A stretch of 7,431 bases of DNA from an uncultured Roseburia sp. (GCA_947564765.1 CANODN010000095.1:1-7431), one strand, 5' to 3'; shown: positions 1 to 7,041, counted from the stretch's first letter. The notes: generated by a model from the sequence alone, not told the origin. Program-made: numbers and translations.

Positions 1-588
1 TCCAATGTATTCATAGCCCCAGATATGGTCTAAAAGCTGTTCTCTGGTAAAAACCTGATTGGGAGAGGAGGCCAGAAAATATAAAAGCTCTAATTCCTTT
101 GGGGGCATGTCTACCGGCTGTCCGTTATAAACAACAGAATAATTGGACAGATTTACCACAAGGCCCGGATATTTGACGCATTTTGCGCCGGAAGCGGCGG
201 GATTGCTTTTGGTGGAGGGCTGATAGCGCCGTAATACAGCTTTGACACGGGCTACAAGCTCTTTGGAATCAAAGGGTTTCATAATATAATCATCCGCTCC
301 CAGCTCAAGCCCCAATACTTTATCAAAAATTTCTCCTTTGGCGGAAAGCATAATGATCGGCGTATCGGATTTTGCCCGGATTTCACGGCAGACCTGATAG
401 CCGTCAATGCCGGGGAGCATCAAATCCAGCAGAATCAGGTTCGGCATATATTGTTCAAAGGCAGTCAGAGCCTCTTCGCCGTCGTTGACGGTTTTGGTGT
501 CAAAGCATTCTTTTGTCAGATAGAGTGAAATCAGTTCTGCAATATTCGTATCATCATCTACAATTAGGATTTTCTGTCTTGCGACCAT
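1..588 (-). CDS. OmpR/PhoB-family response regulator transcription factor (C-terminus cut by window edge)
   Basis: A two-component response regulator: a histidine kinase phosphorylates its receiver domain, which then controls DNA binding by a winged-helix domain. 196 residues are visible. The receiver domain (about 4-118) has the acidic pair D11/D12, the phospho-acceptor D55 in LILLDLMLPG, S82 in IIMLSAK at the Thr/Ser switch position, and K104 in DDYIMKPF. A Ser/Pro/Ala-rich linker (about 119-136) leads into the winged helix, whose PPKELELLYFLASSPNQVFTREQLL segment is typical of OmpR/PhoB proteins. About 30-35 residues are missing at the C-terminus. The start is ATG at 588-586, preceded by an excellent AGGAGGT Shine-Dalgarno at 599-593. 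It lies 14 bases after the mutS2 stop, so it is probably read from the mutS2 transcript. The partner kinase would be expected further along this strand, outside the window. Regulatory target unknown. Confidence 0.95.
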   Translation of the reverse strand, partial: MVARQKILIVDDDTNIAELISLYLTKECFDTKTVNDGEEALTAFEQYMPNLILLDLMLPGIDGYQVCREIRAKSDTPIIMLSAKGEIFDKVLGLELGADDYIMKPFDSKELVARVKAVLRRYQPSTKSNPAASGAKCVKYPGLVVNLSNYSVVYNGQPVDMPPKELELLYFLASSPNQVFTREQLLDHIWGYEYIG

Positions 589-592
589 AAGT

Positions 593-599
593 ACCTCCT
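593..599 (-). promoter_or_regulatory. Shine-Dalgarno of the response regulator gene
   Basis: AGGAGGT on the minus strand, four bases before the ATG at 588. It fills almost all of the 14-base gap after the mutS2 stop, which supports this start codon and suggests that ribosomes finishing mutS2 could reinitiate here (inference). Confidence 0.85.
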
Positions 600-602
600 G
601 TC

Positions 603-2987
603 TTATTCTTTAAATTCTGCAATGGTAACGCCGGCATCTCCTTCGCCGAATTCGCCAAGGCGGAAGGATTTGATATAGCTCTGACGTTTCAGATGCTTTT
701 GCACAGCGCTCCGCAGCGCGCCCGTGCCCTTGCCGTGTACAATGCGGACAGAGGGCAGGTGGGCAATGTAAGCATCGTCCAAATATTTATCTAATAGAGC
801 AATGGCCTCGTCTGTTGTTTTTCCGATCAGATTGATTTCTGCGGAAATAGAGGCGGATTTGTTCATCTTCATAGCTCCGACTCTGGTTTTGCCGGATTTT
901 TTGCCGGAAAAAGAGGTCTCATCTTCTAACAGAACCAGATCCTTGATATTGACCAGAGATCGTAAAATTCCCATTTGAACGTATAAATCTCCTTTGGCAT
1001 TGGGCAAGGTGTGTACCGTGCCTTTTAAATTCATGGAAAGCACCTGTACAGAGTCCCCAATGCGTAAATTTTTAGGCGCCTTTTTATTTTGCGCCGAGGG
1101 ATTTTGTTTGGGAGAAAGCTGTTTCTGGGTGTCGGACAGTTTGTTCCGCAGTCTGGTGCGTTCCTTTTCCATTTCACTGGCAGTCGCATGATTCTGACCG
1201 AATTTGTTGAAATTCCGGATGCTTTCATCGGCAAAATCTTTGGCTTTTTGTATAATGGCAAGGGCCTGTTCGTTGGCGTCTCTTAAGATTTTATCACGGC
1301 TTTTATCCATGCGTTCCTGTTTTTCTTCCAGCTTTTGTTTTAAAGAAGAGATTTCCTTTTTGTAAACAGCAATTTCTTCCCGTTCCTGTTCAATCGTTTT
1401 TCGGCTGATTTCCAGATCGGAAATGAGGTCTTCAAAGCTGGTCTTGGATTCCGTAATCCGGCTTTTGGCGTCTTCAATGAAGGAAGAATCCAGACCGATT
1501 TTGGAGGAAATGGCAAAGGCATTGCTCTTTCCCGGAATTCCGATCAAAAGACGGTAGGTGGGACTTAAGGTTTCTACGGAAAATTCACAGCAGGCATTCT
1601 CCACGCCTTCTGTGGATAAAGCAAAAACCTTAATTTCGCTGTAGTGGGTGGTCGCCATGGTGCGGATACCCTGCTTGTGCAGATTTGCCAGGATAGAAAT
1701 GGCAAGGGCTGCGCCTTCTGTGGGATCGGTGCCGGCACACAATTCATCAAACAAAACAAGGGATCGGTCATTGGCATTTGCCAGGATAGAGACAATGTTT
1801 GTCATGTGAGAAGAAAATGTGCTCAGATTCTGTTCAATACTCTGCTCATCGCCGATATCGGCAAATACATTTTCAAATACGGCAAGCTCGGAACGGTCGT
1901 TTGCCGGAATATGAAGACCGGCCTGTCCCATTAGAACGAAAAGGCCTGTCGTTTTCAGGGAAACGGTCTTGCCGCCGGTATTTGGCCCGGTGATGATCAG
2001 CTGGTCAAATGCATCGCCCAAAATCACGTCAATAGGCACGACCGTTTTGGGATTTAACAGAGGATGCCGCCCTTTGCGGATATGGATTCTGCCTTCGGTA
2101 TTGAAAATGGGGGCGGTGCCGTTGTGCAGCTTTGCCAGCTGTGCTTTTGCAAAAATAAAATCCAGTGCGGTCAAGGTCTGATAATTATCCTTGAGAAAGG
2201 CAGCATATTCAAAAACACGGCAGCTCAAATCGGCAAGGATCACTTCGATTTCTTTGGCCTCCTTCAAAAACAGCTCCCGTAATTCGTTGTTTAGGTTGAC
2301 AATGGCAGAGGGTTCAATAAAGAGGGTGGAACCGCTGGAGGATTGATCGTGGACCATGCCGGGAATCTGGTTCTTGGCCTCGGCCTTTACAGGAAGACAA
2401 TACCGGCCGTCCCGGGTGGTAATTACAGAATCCTGAAGATAACCGCTGTTATTCGCCTGTATCATAATTTTGTTGATCTGGCTTCGGATGCGTTCATTCA
2501 TACCGCCGATGGAACGGCGAATGGATTTTAGGGCGCTGCTGGCATCGTCGCTGATTTCATCTTCCGAGAGGATGCAGCGTTTGATTTCGTCATTGAGGGG
2601 CGTTAAAGGTTCTAACAGATCAAAGAGCTCTGTCAGAGAATCTTTTTTGGAATCCTCTCTTGCAGACCGGCCAAAATGTTTGGCGCGTTTTGCCGCCTCT
2701 AACAGAGAACCAATCTGCAGTAATTCCGTGATGCTTAAGCTGCCGCCGATTTCAAGACGTTTGATAAAAGCGTTTACGGGGTGAATGCCGGAAAAGGAGA
2801 GACTGCCCTTTTCAAAAATGCGTGTCAGAGCATCCGCGGTCTGCTGTTGTGCTTTATTTATGGAAGAGAGATCCGTCATAGGCAGAAGATTTGCGCACTG
2901 CTCTTTGGCAGCGCTGCTATATGCAAATTCTGTCAGAGTATGGATTATCTTATCGTATTCTAATGTGTGTAATGCTTTTTGGTTCAT
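603..2987 (-). CDS. mutS2: MutS2 family ATPase with C-terminal Smr domain
   Basis: MutS2, a cytoplasmic homodimeric ABC-type ATPase of the MutS superfamily that acts in recombination control and, in Bacillus, at collided ribosomes rather than in mismatch repair. The 794 residues match the usual length. In order: N-terminal helical core (1-300, with SSSGSTLFIEP at 216-226), ATPase domain with Walker A GPNTGGKT (334-341), the STFSSHM signature (389-395), Walker B LVLFDE (410-415) and the switch THY (447-449); a Glu/Lys-rich coiled coil (about 515-625); a small KOW-like beta segment (about 640-685); and an Smr domain (about 715-794) with HGKGTGALR (751-759). The usual LDLRG of Smr reads INLIG (718-722), so the acidic and basic residues of that motif are lost. 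The start is ATG 2987-2985 with GAGGACT (3001-2995) seven bases upstream. The gene is divergent from the HtrA-like gene and precedes the response regulator in a likely operon. Confidence 0.97.
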   Translation of the reverse strand: MNQKALHTLEYDKIIHTLTEFAYSSAAKEQCANLLPMTDLSSINKAQQQTADALTRIFEKGSLSFSGIHPVNAFIKRLEIGGSLSITELLQIGSLLEAAKRAKHFGRSAREDSKKDSLTELFDLLEPLTPLNDEIKRCILSEDEISDDASSALKSIRRSIGGMNERIRSQINKIMIQANNSGYLQDSVITTRDGRYCLPVKAEAKNQIPGMVHDQSSSGSTLFIEPSAIVNLNNELRELFLKEAKEIEVILADLSCRVFEYAAFLKDNYQTLTALDFIFAKAQLAKLHNGTAPIFNTEGRIHIRKGRHPLLNPKTVVPIDVILGDAFDQLIITGPNTGGKTVSLKTTGLFVLMGQAGLHIPANDRSELAVFENVFADIGDEQSIEQNLSTFSSHMTNIVSILANANDRSLVLFDELCAGTDPTEGAALAISILANLHKQGIRTMATTHYSEIKVFALSTEGVENACCEFSVETLSPTYRLLIGIPGKSNAFAISSKIGLDSSFIEDAKSRITESKTSFEDLISDLEISRKTIEQEREEIAVYKKEISSLKQKLEEKQERMDKSRDKILRDANEQALAIIQKAKDFADESIRNFNKFGQNHATASEMEKERTRLRNKLSDTQKQLSPKQNPSAQNKKAPKNLRIGDSVQVLSMNLKGTVHTLPNAKGDLYVQMGILRSLVNIKDLVLLEDETSFSGKKSGKTRVGAMKMNKSASISAEINLIGKTTDEAIALLDKYLDDAYIAHLPSVRIVHGKGTGALRSAVQKHLKRQSYIKSFRLGEFGEGDAGVTIAEFKE

Positions 2988-3059
2988 ATTTTTAAGTCCT
3001 CGATTTTATATGATTTGAATGGTAGTAACGATTTCGCCTTTGGCTGCATAATTACTATT

Positions 3060-3065
3060 ATTATA
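3060..3065 (-). promoter_or_regulatory. Candidate -10 box of the mutS2 promoter
   Basis: Perfect TATAAT on the minus strand, 72 bases upstream of the mutS2 start. The hexamer 17 bases further upstream is TTTTAA, a poor -35, and the preceding TG is one base out of place for an extended -10. It is the best candidate in this AT-rich divergent region, but an AT-rich chance match is possible. Confidence 0.4.
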
Positions 3066-3103
3066 CATGATCTTGGATTGCTTTAAAAGGAGAAAATAAA
3101 ATC

Positions 3104-3132
3104 TTGCATACCCCTTCCATTACTCGTATAAT
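3104..3132 (+). promoter_or_regulatory. Sigma-A promoter for the HtrA-like gene and probably yhaM-rlmD
   Basis: -35 TTGCAT (3104-3109), exactly 17 bases, -10 TATAAT (3127-3132). The bases just upstream (about 3090-3103) are A-rich, as in UP elements. Predicted transcription start is near 3139, giving a leader of about 48 bases before the ATG at 3187. No comparable promoter is visible between 4483 and 4675 or between yhaM and rlmD, so it may serve all three genes. Confidence 0.8.
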
Positions 3133-3151
3133 AGGAGAAAGGAGTCGGTTC

Positions 3152-3172
3152 ATGCCTGAAAAATACGGTTAA
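3152..3172 (+). CDS. Six-codon leader ORF (MPEKYG) upstream of the HtrA-like gene
   Basis: ATG CCT GAA AAA TAC GGT TAA, preceded by AAAGGAG (3138-3144) seven bases before the ATG, which is ideal spacing. The stop codon (3170-3172) overlaps the AAGGAG Shine-Dalgarno (3171-3176) of the next gene. The predicted transcript starts about at this upstream Shine-Dalgarno, so the ribosome site would sit at the extreme 5' end of the mRNA. No run of regulatory codons and no clear attenuator hairpin is visible. It may be a translated coupling or ribosome-loading leader, or simply a chance ORF beside a duplicated Shine-Dalgarno. Translation is unproven. Confidence 0.35.
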   Translation: MPEKYG

Positions 3173-3186
3173 GGAGAAGTAACGGT

Positions 3187-4482
3187 ATGGCAGAAGAGAA
3201 AGAGGAATTTTCGTTTATCAGCGAAAAGATTAAAGAAAAACCGGTGAATAAAAAACGTCTGTTTAAACACGGAGCATATACAGTGGGGTTTGCTGTTTTA
3301 TTTGGGGTAGTAGCATGTTTTGTGTTTACATTTATGCATCCGATTTTGGAGAATTTTCTGCATCCGAAGGAGAATCCGACCATTTCGATTCCGAAGGATG
3401 AGTTGGGAACGGAATGGCAGACAGAGGAGACGGAATTTCCCGAGGAAACAGAAGAGGCGAAAGAAACAGAGGCGGTAGAAGAGACGGAAACGCCGATTGT
3501 AAAGGAGTTGGAGCTTTCTGACTATCAGATGCTGCAGAACAAAATTTATGCCATTGGCAAGGAGGCAAACCGTTCCATTGTCACGGTGACAGGGGTTGTC
3601 AGTGATACGGACTGGTACAATAATTCTTATGAAAACAGCGGACTGGCCTCCGGTGTGATCATTGGAGACAATGGAAGTGAGCTTTTGATTTTGACAGAGC
3701 ATAAGGTCGTGAAGGATGCCGGACAGATTCATGTTACATTTATTGATGACGTTACGGTAAATGCATATTTGAAAAAATACGATGGCAATACCGGAATCGC
3801 AATTTTATCCGTGGCGCTGGAAGACGTGGAAGAGAACACCAGAAACAGGATTTTGTATGGAATGCTTGGTAATTCCAATACCGTAGCCCAGGGAAATATT
3901 GCCATTGCTATCGGCAGTCCTCTCGGGACGAATTATTCCATCGGCACCGGCAATATTACTTCCGTCGGAAACGTGATTCAGACAATTGATGCTACATATA
4001 CTGTATTTACAACAGATATCGTAGGAAACAGCAGCAGCAGCGGCGTGCTGTTGAATCTGGAGGGAGAAATCGTAGGACTGGTTATGCAGGATTACAGCGG
4101 AAACGGAGAGGACAATACGCTGACGGCCATTTCCATATCCGAGGTGAAAAAGCTGATTGAAATGCTTTCAAACGGAAACGATATTCCTTATTTGGGGCTT
4201 AGAGTCGTGACGGTTACAGATCAGATTGCCGCGGATTATGAGCTGCCGAAGGGAATTTTTGTTAAAGAGGTGCTGCTGGATTCGCCTGCTTTTGAGGCGG
4301 GACTCCAAAATGGAGACGTAATTGTAGAAATAGGCGGAGAAGAAATCAGCACCATTGACGCATATGAGGACAAGGTGCTGGCATTGGAGCCGGGCACTGT
4401 AATACCGATTATTGTGAACCGGCAGGGAATGGATGAATATCTTCGGCTGGAGTGCCGTGTTATGGTGGGGATACTTCGGTAA
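3187..4482 (+). CDS. Membrane-anchored HtrA/DegP-like PDZ protein, probable pseudoprotease
   Basis: A 431-residue protein of S1C (HtrA/DegP) architecture. A short basic cytoplasmic tail is followed by one membrane helix (about 29-50), a Glu/Thr-rich acidic linker (about 70-105) and a trypsin-like fold (about 112-328), with conserved landmarks SGVIIGDNG (155-163), AIGSPLG (241-247) and LLNLEGEIVGLV (288-299). A PDZ domain follows (about 335-425: YLGLRVV, SPAFEAGLQNGDVIVEIGG). Aligned without gaps to the HtrA motif ILTNNHVV, ILTEHKVV (168-175) puts Lys173 at the catalytic His, with a His one position early. At the TDLAVL motif, TGIAIL (202-207) puts Gly203 at the catalytic Asp. GNSGGPLLN is replaced by SSSSGVLLN (282-290), keeping a Ser at 284 but losing the oxyanion-hole glycine pattern. 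It is therefore probably an extracytoplasmic binding or scaffold protein rather than an active protease. The start ATG 3187 has AAGGAG (3171-3176) ten bases upstream. Confidence 0.9.
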   Translation: MAEEKEEFSFISEKIKEKPVNKKRLFKHGAYTVGFAVLFGVVACFVFTFMHPILENFLHPKENPTISIPKDELGTEWQTEETEFPEETEEAKETEAVEETETPIVKELELSDYQMLQNKIYAIGKEANRSIVTVTGVVSDTDWYNNSYENSGLASGVIIGDNGSELLILTEHKVVKDAGQIHVTFIDDVTVNAYLKKYDGNTGIAILSVALEDVEENTRNRILYGMLGNSNTVAQGNIAIAIGSPLGTNYSIGTGNITSVGNVIQTIDATYTVFTTDIVGNSSSSGVLLNLEGEIVGLVMQDYSGNGEDNTLTAISISEVKKLIEMLSNGNDIPYLGLRVVTVTDQIAADYELPKGIFVKEVLLDSPAFEAGLQNGDVIVEIGGEEISTIDAYEDKVLALEPGTVIPIIVNRQGMDEYLRLECRVMVGILR

Positions 4483-4483
4483 T

Positions 4484-4651
4484 ACAGAGGAAATGCCCTT
4501 CGGGCATCCCTTTATGTGCGGGAAAGATGCACAAGACAGAGGAAACACCCTTCGGGTATCCCTTTATGTGCGGAAAAGATGCACAAGACAGAGGAAATAC
4601 CCTCCGGGTATCCCTCTATGTGCGGAAAAGATGCACAAGATAGAGGAAAGG
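4484..4651 (+). repeat. Three tandem 52-bp repeats with hairpin potential, plus a partial fourth
   Basis: Units at 4484-4535, 4536-4587 and 4588-4639, then a truncated copy at 4640-4651 (ATAGAGGAAAGG). Units 1 and 2 differ at 4 of 52 positions, units 2 and 3 at 3. Each unit holds two inverted repeats. Hairpin A is ATGCCC-TTC-GGGCAT in unit 1 (4493-4507) and ATACCC-TCC-GGGTAT in unit 3 (4597-4611): the G-C pair becomes A-T with the stem preserved. Unit 2 carries one A-C mismatch. Hairpin B is TGTGC-(9-base loop)-GCACA, extended through a three-base bulge by CCTTTA or CCTCTA pairing with CAGAGG or TAGAGG; the last copy pairs perfectly. No T-tract follows, so these are not standard terminators. 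Because 52 is not a multiple of three, an ORF crossing the block reads each unit in a different frame, so it is non-coding. It begins 2 bases after the HtrA-like stop codon and fills most of the gap before yhaM. Confidence 0.9.
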
Positions 4652-4665
4652 AGAACTGCAGGCGC

Positions 4666-4669
4666 AGGA
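4666..4669 (+). promoter_or_regulatory. Shine-Dalgarno deciding the yhaM start
   Basis: AGGA, six bases before the ATG at 4676. A stronger AAAGGAG lies at 4647-4653 at the end of the repeat block, but it is 22 bases from this ATG with no ATG, GTG or TTG in frame at useful spacing, so it probably does not set the start. Confidence 0.55.
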
Positions 4670-4675
4670 AAAATT

Positions 4676-5623
4676 ATGAAATATATTGAAACATTTCGGG
4701 AGGGCGAAAGGATCAATGCGATCTTTCTCTGTAAGTATAAGCAATCCGCTGTTACAAGAAACGGAAAGCCCTATGAGAACGTGATTTTACAGGATAAAAC
4801 AGGAACCGTGGATGCAAAGATCTGGGACCCGGATTCCCAGGGGATCGAATCCTTTGAAACATTAGACTATATTAGTGTGGTGGGGGATATTACCAGTTTC
4901 CAGGGAACCCTGCAGATGAATATTAAAAGGGTCCGCAAAGCACAGCCAGGAGAGTATACGGAGGCGGATTATCTTCCTGTCAGCAGCAGGAACATTGCAG
5001 AGATGTATACGGAATTAAAAGGCTATATCAGTACCGTGAAGAATCCGTATCTGCAAAAGCTGTTAGCGGCATTTTTTCTGGAGGATGAGGCGTTTGCAAA
5101 GCGTTTTTGCTCGCATTCGGCGGCGAAAAGCGTGCATCATGGTTTTGTAGGAGGACTTTTGGAGCATACACTTTCTGTTACGCGGCTGTGTGCCATGTTT
5201 TGTGAACAGTATTCGATTTTAAATCACGATCTTCTGCTTACGGCGGCCATGTTCCATGATATTGGAAAACTGGATGAATTATCGGATTTTCCGGCAAATG
5301 ATTATACCGATGAAGGACAGCTGCTGGGACATATTATGATTGGAACGGAACAGGTTGGAGCGTGTATACGGACAATTCCGGGATTTCCGAAAAAGCTGGA
5401 GAATGAATTAAAGCACTGTATCCTGGCACATCATGGAGAGCTGGAATTCGGCTCACCGAAAAAGCCGGCGCTTGTGGAGGCAGTGGCGTTGCATTTTGCA
5501 GATAATATCGATGCAAAAATGGAAACATTAAAAGAGGCATTTGCAAATGTTCCAGAGGGAAATACAGAATGGCTGGGGTATAATCGGCTGATGGAGTCGA
5601 ATATCCGAAAGACCGGTAAGTAG
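4676..5623 (+). CDS. yhaM: YhaM-type 3'-5' exoribonuclease (OB-fold + HD domain)
   Basis: A 315-residue cytoplasmic protein, close to the length of Bacillus YhaM, a metal-dependent 3'-5' exoribonuclease that trims RNA 3' ends. An N-terminal OB-fold (about 12-90; NGKPYENVILQDKTGTVDAKIWD) would bind nucleic acid. A linker precedes the HD phosphohydrolase domain (about 150-285), with candidate metal ligands H164 (LLEHTLSV), H194-D195 (AMFHDIGK), H219 (LLGHI), H252/H253 (ILAHHGELEFGSPKKP) and D276 (FADNIDAK). The motif set is complete, so activity is expected. The same frame is open back to 4433, but those extra 81 codons run through the 52-bp repeats and into the end of the preceding gene. I therefore chose ATG 4676, where similarity to the family begins. 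It is followed after 8 bases by rlmD, suggesting co-transcription of two RNA-processing enzymes. HD-superfamily nucleases of other specificity remain possible. Confidence 0.92.
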   Translation: MKYIETFREGERINAIFLCKYKQSAVTRNGKPYENVILQDKTGTVDAKIWDPDSQGIESFETLDYISVVGDITSFQGTLQMNIKRVRKAQPGEYTEADYLPVSSRNIAEMYTELKGYISTVKNPYLQKLLAAFFLEDEAFAKRFCSHSAAKSVHHGFVGGLLEHTLSVTRLCAMFCEQYSILNHDLLLTAAMFHDIGKLDELSDFPANDYTDEGQLLGHIMIGTEQVGACIRTIPGFPKKLENELKHCILAHHGELEFGSPKKPALVEAVALHFADNIDAKMETLKEAFANVPEGNTEWLGYNRLMESNIRKTGK

Positions 5624-5631
5624 GTAATTGT

Positions 5632-7041
5632 ATGCAGAAAAATGATTTGATAGAGTTGAGAATAGAAGATATCGCCGACGATGGAGCCGGAATCGGCAGA
5701 TACAACGGGATGATATTTTTTGTCAAAGATACCGTTGTGGGGGATTTCGTGCTGGCGAAGATTATAAAACAAAAAAAGACGTATGGATATGCGCGGTTAA
5801 TGGAAATTAAGGAGGCTTCCCCGTTTAGGGTGGAGCCCCGTTGTTTCTATGCCCGTTCCTGCGGCGGATGCCAGATTCAGGAAATGGAATATCAAAAGCA
5901 GCTGGAGTTTAAACAAAATAAAATAAAAAATGATTTGATCCGGATCGGAGGATTTGACAAAACATTTTTAGAGAGGGTTATGGAGTCGATTGTGGGTATG
6001 GAAGACCCCTTTGCTTATCGGAATAAGGCACAGTTTCCGGTGGGAAGAAATGCTGCAGGAGAGATCGTTGCCGGATTTTATGCAGGGCGAACACACAATA
6101 TTATTGCAAATACGGACTGCGCGCTGGGCGTGCCTGAAAATAAAATCGTTTTGGAGACCGTGCTTTCTTATATGAAGGAGTGCGGCGTGAGCGCTTATGA
6201 TGAAAAGACAAAAAGCGGACTGGTGCGTCATGTGCTGATTCGATATGGGTTTGATTCCAAAGAAATTATGGTGTGTGTGGTAATTAACGGGAAACGTCTG
6301 CCTGCGGAGGCAGTGCTGGTAGAGCAGCTGCGTAAAATTGCAGGAATGAAAAGTATTTCAGTGAATGTCAACCGTAAGGATACAAATGTGATTCTGGGAG
6401 ATTGTACCCGGACGATCTGGGGAGAAGATGCGATTACGGATGCACTGTATCTGAGAAATACGGAAGATTTTTGCAGGTTAGAGGAAAAGACGGTATATCG
6501 GATTTCGCCCCGGTCATTTTACCAGGTGAATCCGTTGCAGACAGAAAAATTGTATTCTCTGGCACTGGATTATGCAGGGCTGACCGGAAAAGAGATTGTA
6601 TGGGATTTGTATTGCGGGATTGGGACGATTTCTCTGTTTTTGGCCAGACGCGCTAAGTGGGTGTATGGCGTTGAGGTTGTACCGGAGGCGATTGCGGATG
6701 CGAAAGAGAATGCGAAGTTGAATGGGCTGAACAATGTTACTTTTTTGACGGGGAAGGCAGAAGAGGTGCTGCAGGAGGAAGCGGCAGGAGAGATTATGCG
6801 CAGGGCGGATGTGATCGTGGTGGACCCGCCGCGGAAAGGGTGCGATAACAAGTGCCTGGAGACGATGCTTAAGGTGCAGCCGGAGCGGATTGTGTATGTC
6901 AGCTGTGATCCGGCGACGCTGGCTAGGGATTTGCGGGTGTTGTGTGATGGTGGGTATGAGGTGATGAAGGTAAGAGGGGTGGATCAGTTTGGGCATACGG
7001 TGCATGTGGAGACGTGCGTTCTTTTGGGTAGGAAATCGTAA
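5632..7041 (+). CDS. rlmD: 23S rRNA (uracil-5-)-methyltransferase, RlmD/RlmCD type (TrmA/RumA family)
   Basis: A SAM-dependent methyltransferase making 5-methyluridine in 23S rRNA (U1939, and in some Firmicutes also U747 by a single RlmCD enzyme; the sequence alone does not settle which). 469 residues. The N-terminal TRAM RNA-binding domain (about 3-60) is followed by a [4Fe-4S] ligand set C71, C77, C80 (RCFYARSCGGC) with C163 (TDCALG). The Rossmann domain has SAM motif I DLYCGIGT (325-332), GVEVVPEAI (346-354), DPPRKG (398-403), the nucleophile C425 in SCDPATLARDL, and the probable base E460 in HTVHVETCVLL. All catalytic residues are present. The start ATG 5632 has a weak TAAGTAGGT (5617-5625) overlapping the yhaM stop, suggesting translational coupling. 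It ends with GRKS and a TAA at 7039-7041; the family's C-terminal extension continues in the +1 frame (next entry), so this copy looks shortened by a frameshift beyond the catalytic core. Confidence 0.95.
   Translation: MQKNDLIELRIEDIADDGAGIGRYNGMIFFVKDTVVGDFVLAKIIKQKKTYGYARLMEIKEASPFRVEPRCFYARSCGGCQIQEMEYQKQLEFKQNKIKNDLIRIGGFDKTFLERVMESIVGMEDPFAYRNKAQFPVGRNAAGEIVAGFYAGRTHNIIANTDCALGVPENKIVLETVLSYMKECGVSAYDEKTKSGLVRHVLIRYGFDSKEIMVCVVINGKRLPAEAVLVEQLRKIAGMKSISVNVNRKDTNVILGDCTRTIWGEDAITDALYLRNTEDFCRLEEKTVYRISPRSFYQVNPLQTEKLYSLALDYAGLTGKEIVWDLYCGIGTISLFLARRAKWVYGVEVVPEAIADAKENAKLNGLNNVTFLTGKAEEVLQEEAAGEIMRRADVIVVDPPRKGCDNKCLETMLKVQPERIVYVSCDPATLARDLRVLCDGGYEVMKVRGVDQFGHTVHVETCVLLGRKS

Noticed and set aside
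3298..3732. 144-codon minus-strand ORF opposite the HtrA-like gene
   Set aside because: Antisense to a well-supported coding region, Arg/Leu/Phe-rich composition, no domain and no ribosome site.
4493..4611. Rho-independent terminators formed by the CCC-TTC-GGG hairpins
   Set aside because: The stems are followed by CCCTTTATG or CCCTCTATG rather than a run of T, so termination is not supported.
4484..4651. Short CRISPR array
   Set aside because: The 52-bp units are contiguous with no unique spacers of constant length between conserved repeats, and no cas gene is nearby.
4433..4675. N-terminal extension of the YhaM ORF back to ATG 4433
   Set aside because: It overlaps the end of the HtrA-like gene and crosses the 52-bp repeats in three different frames; family similarity begins only at ATG 4676, which has its own AGGA.
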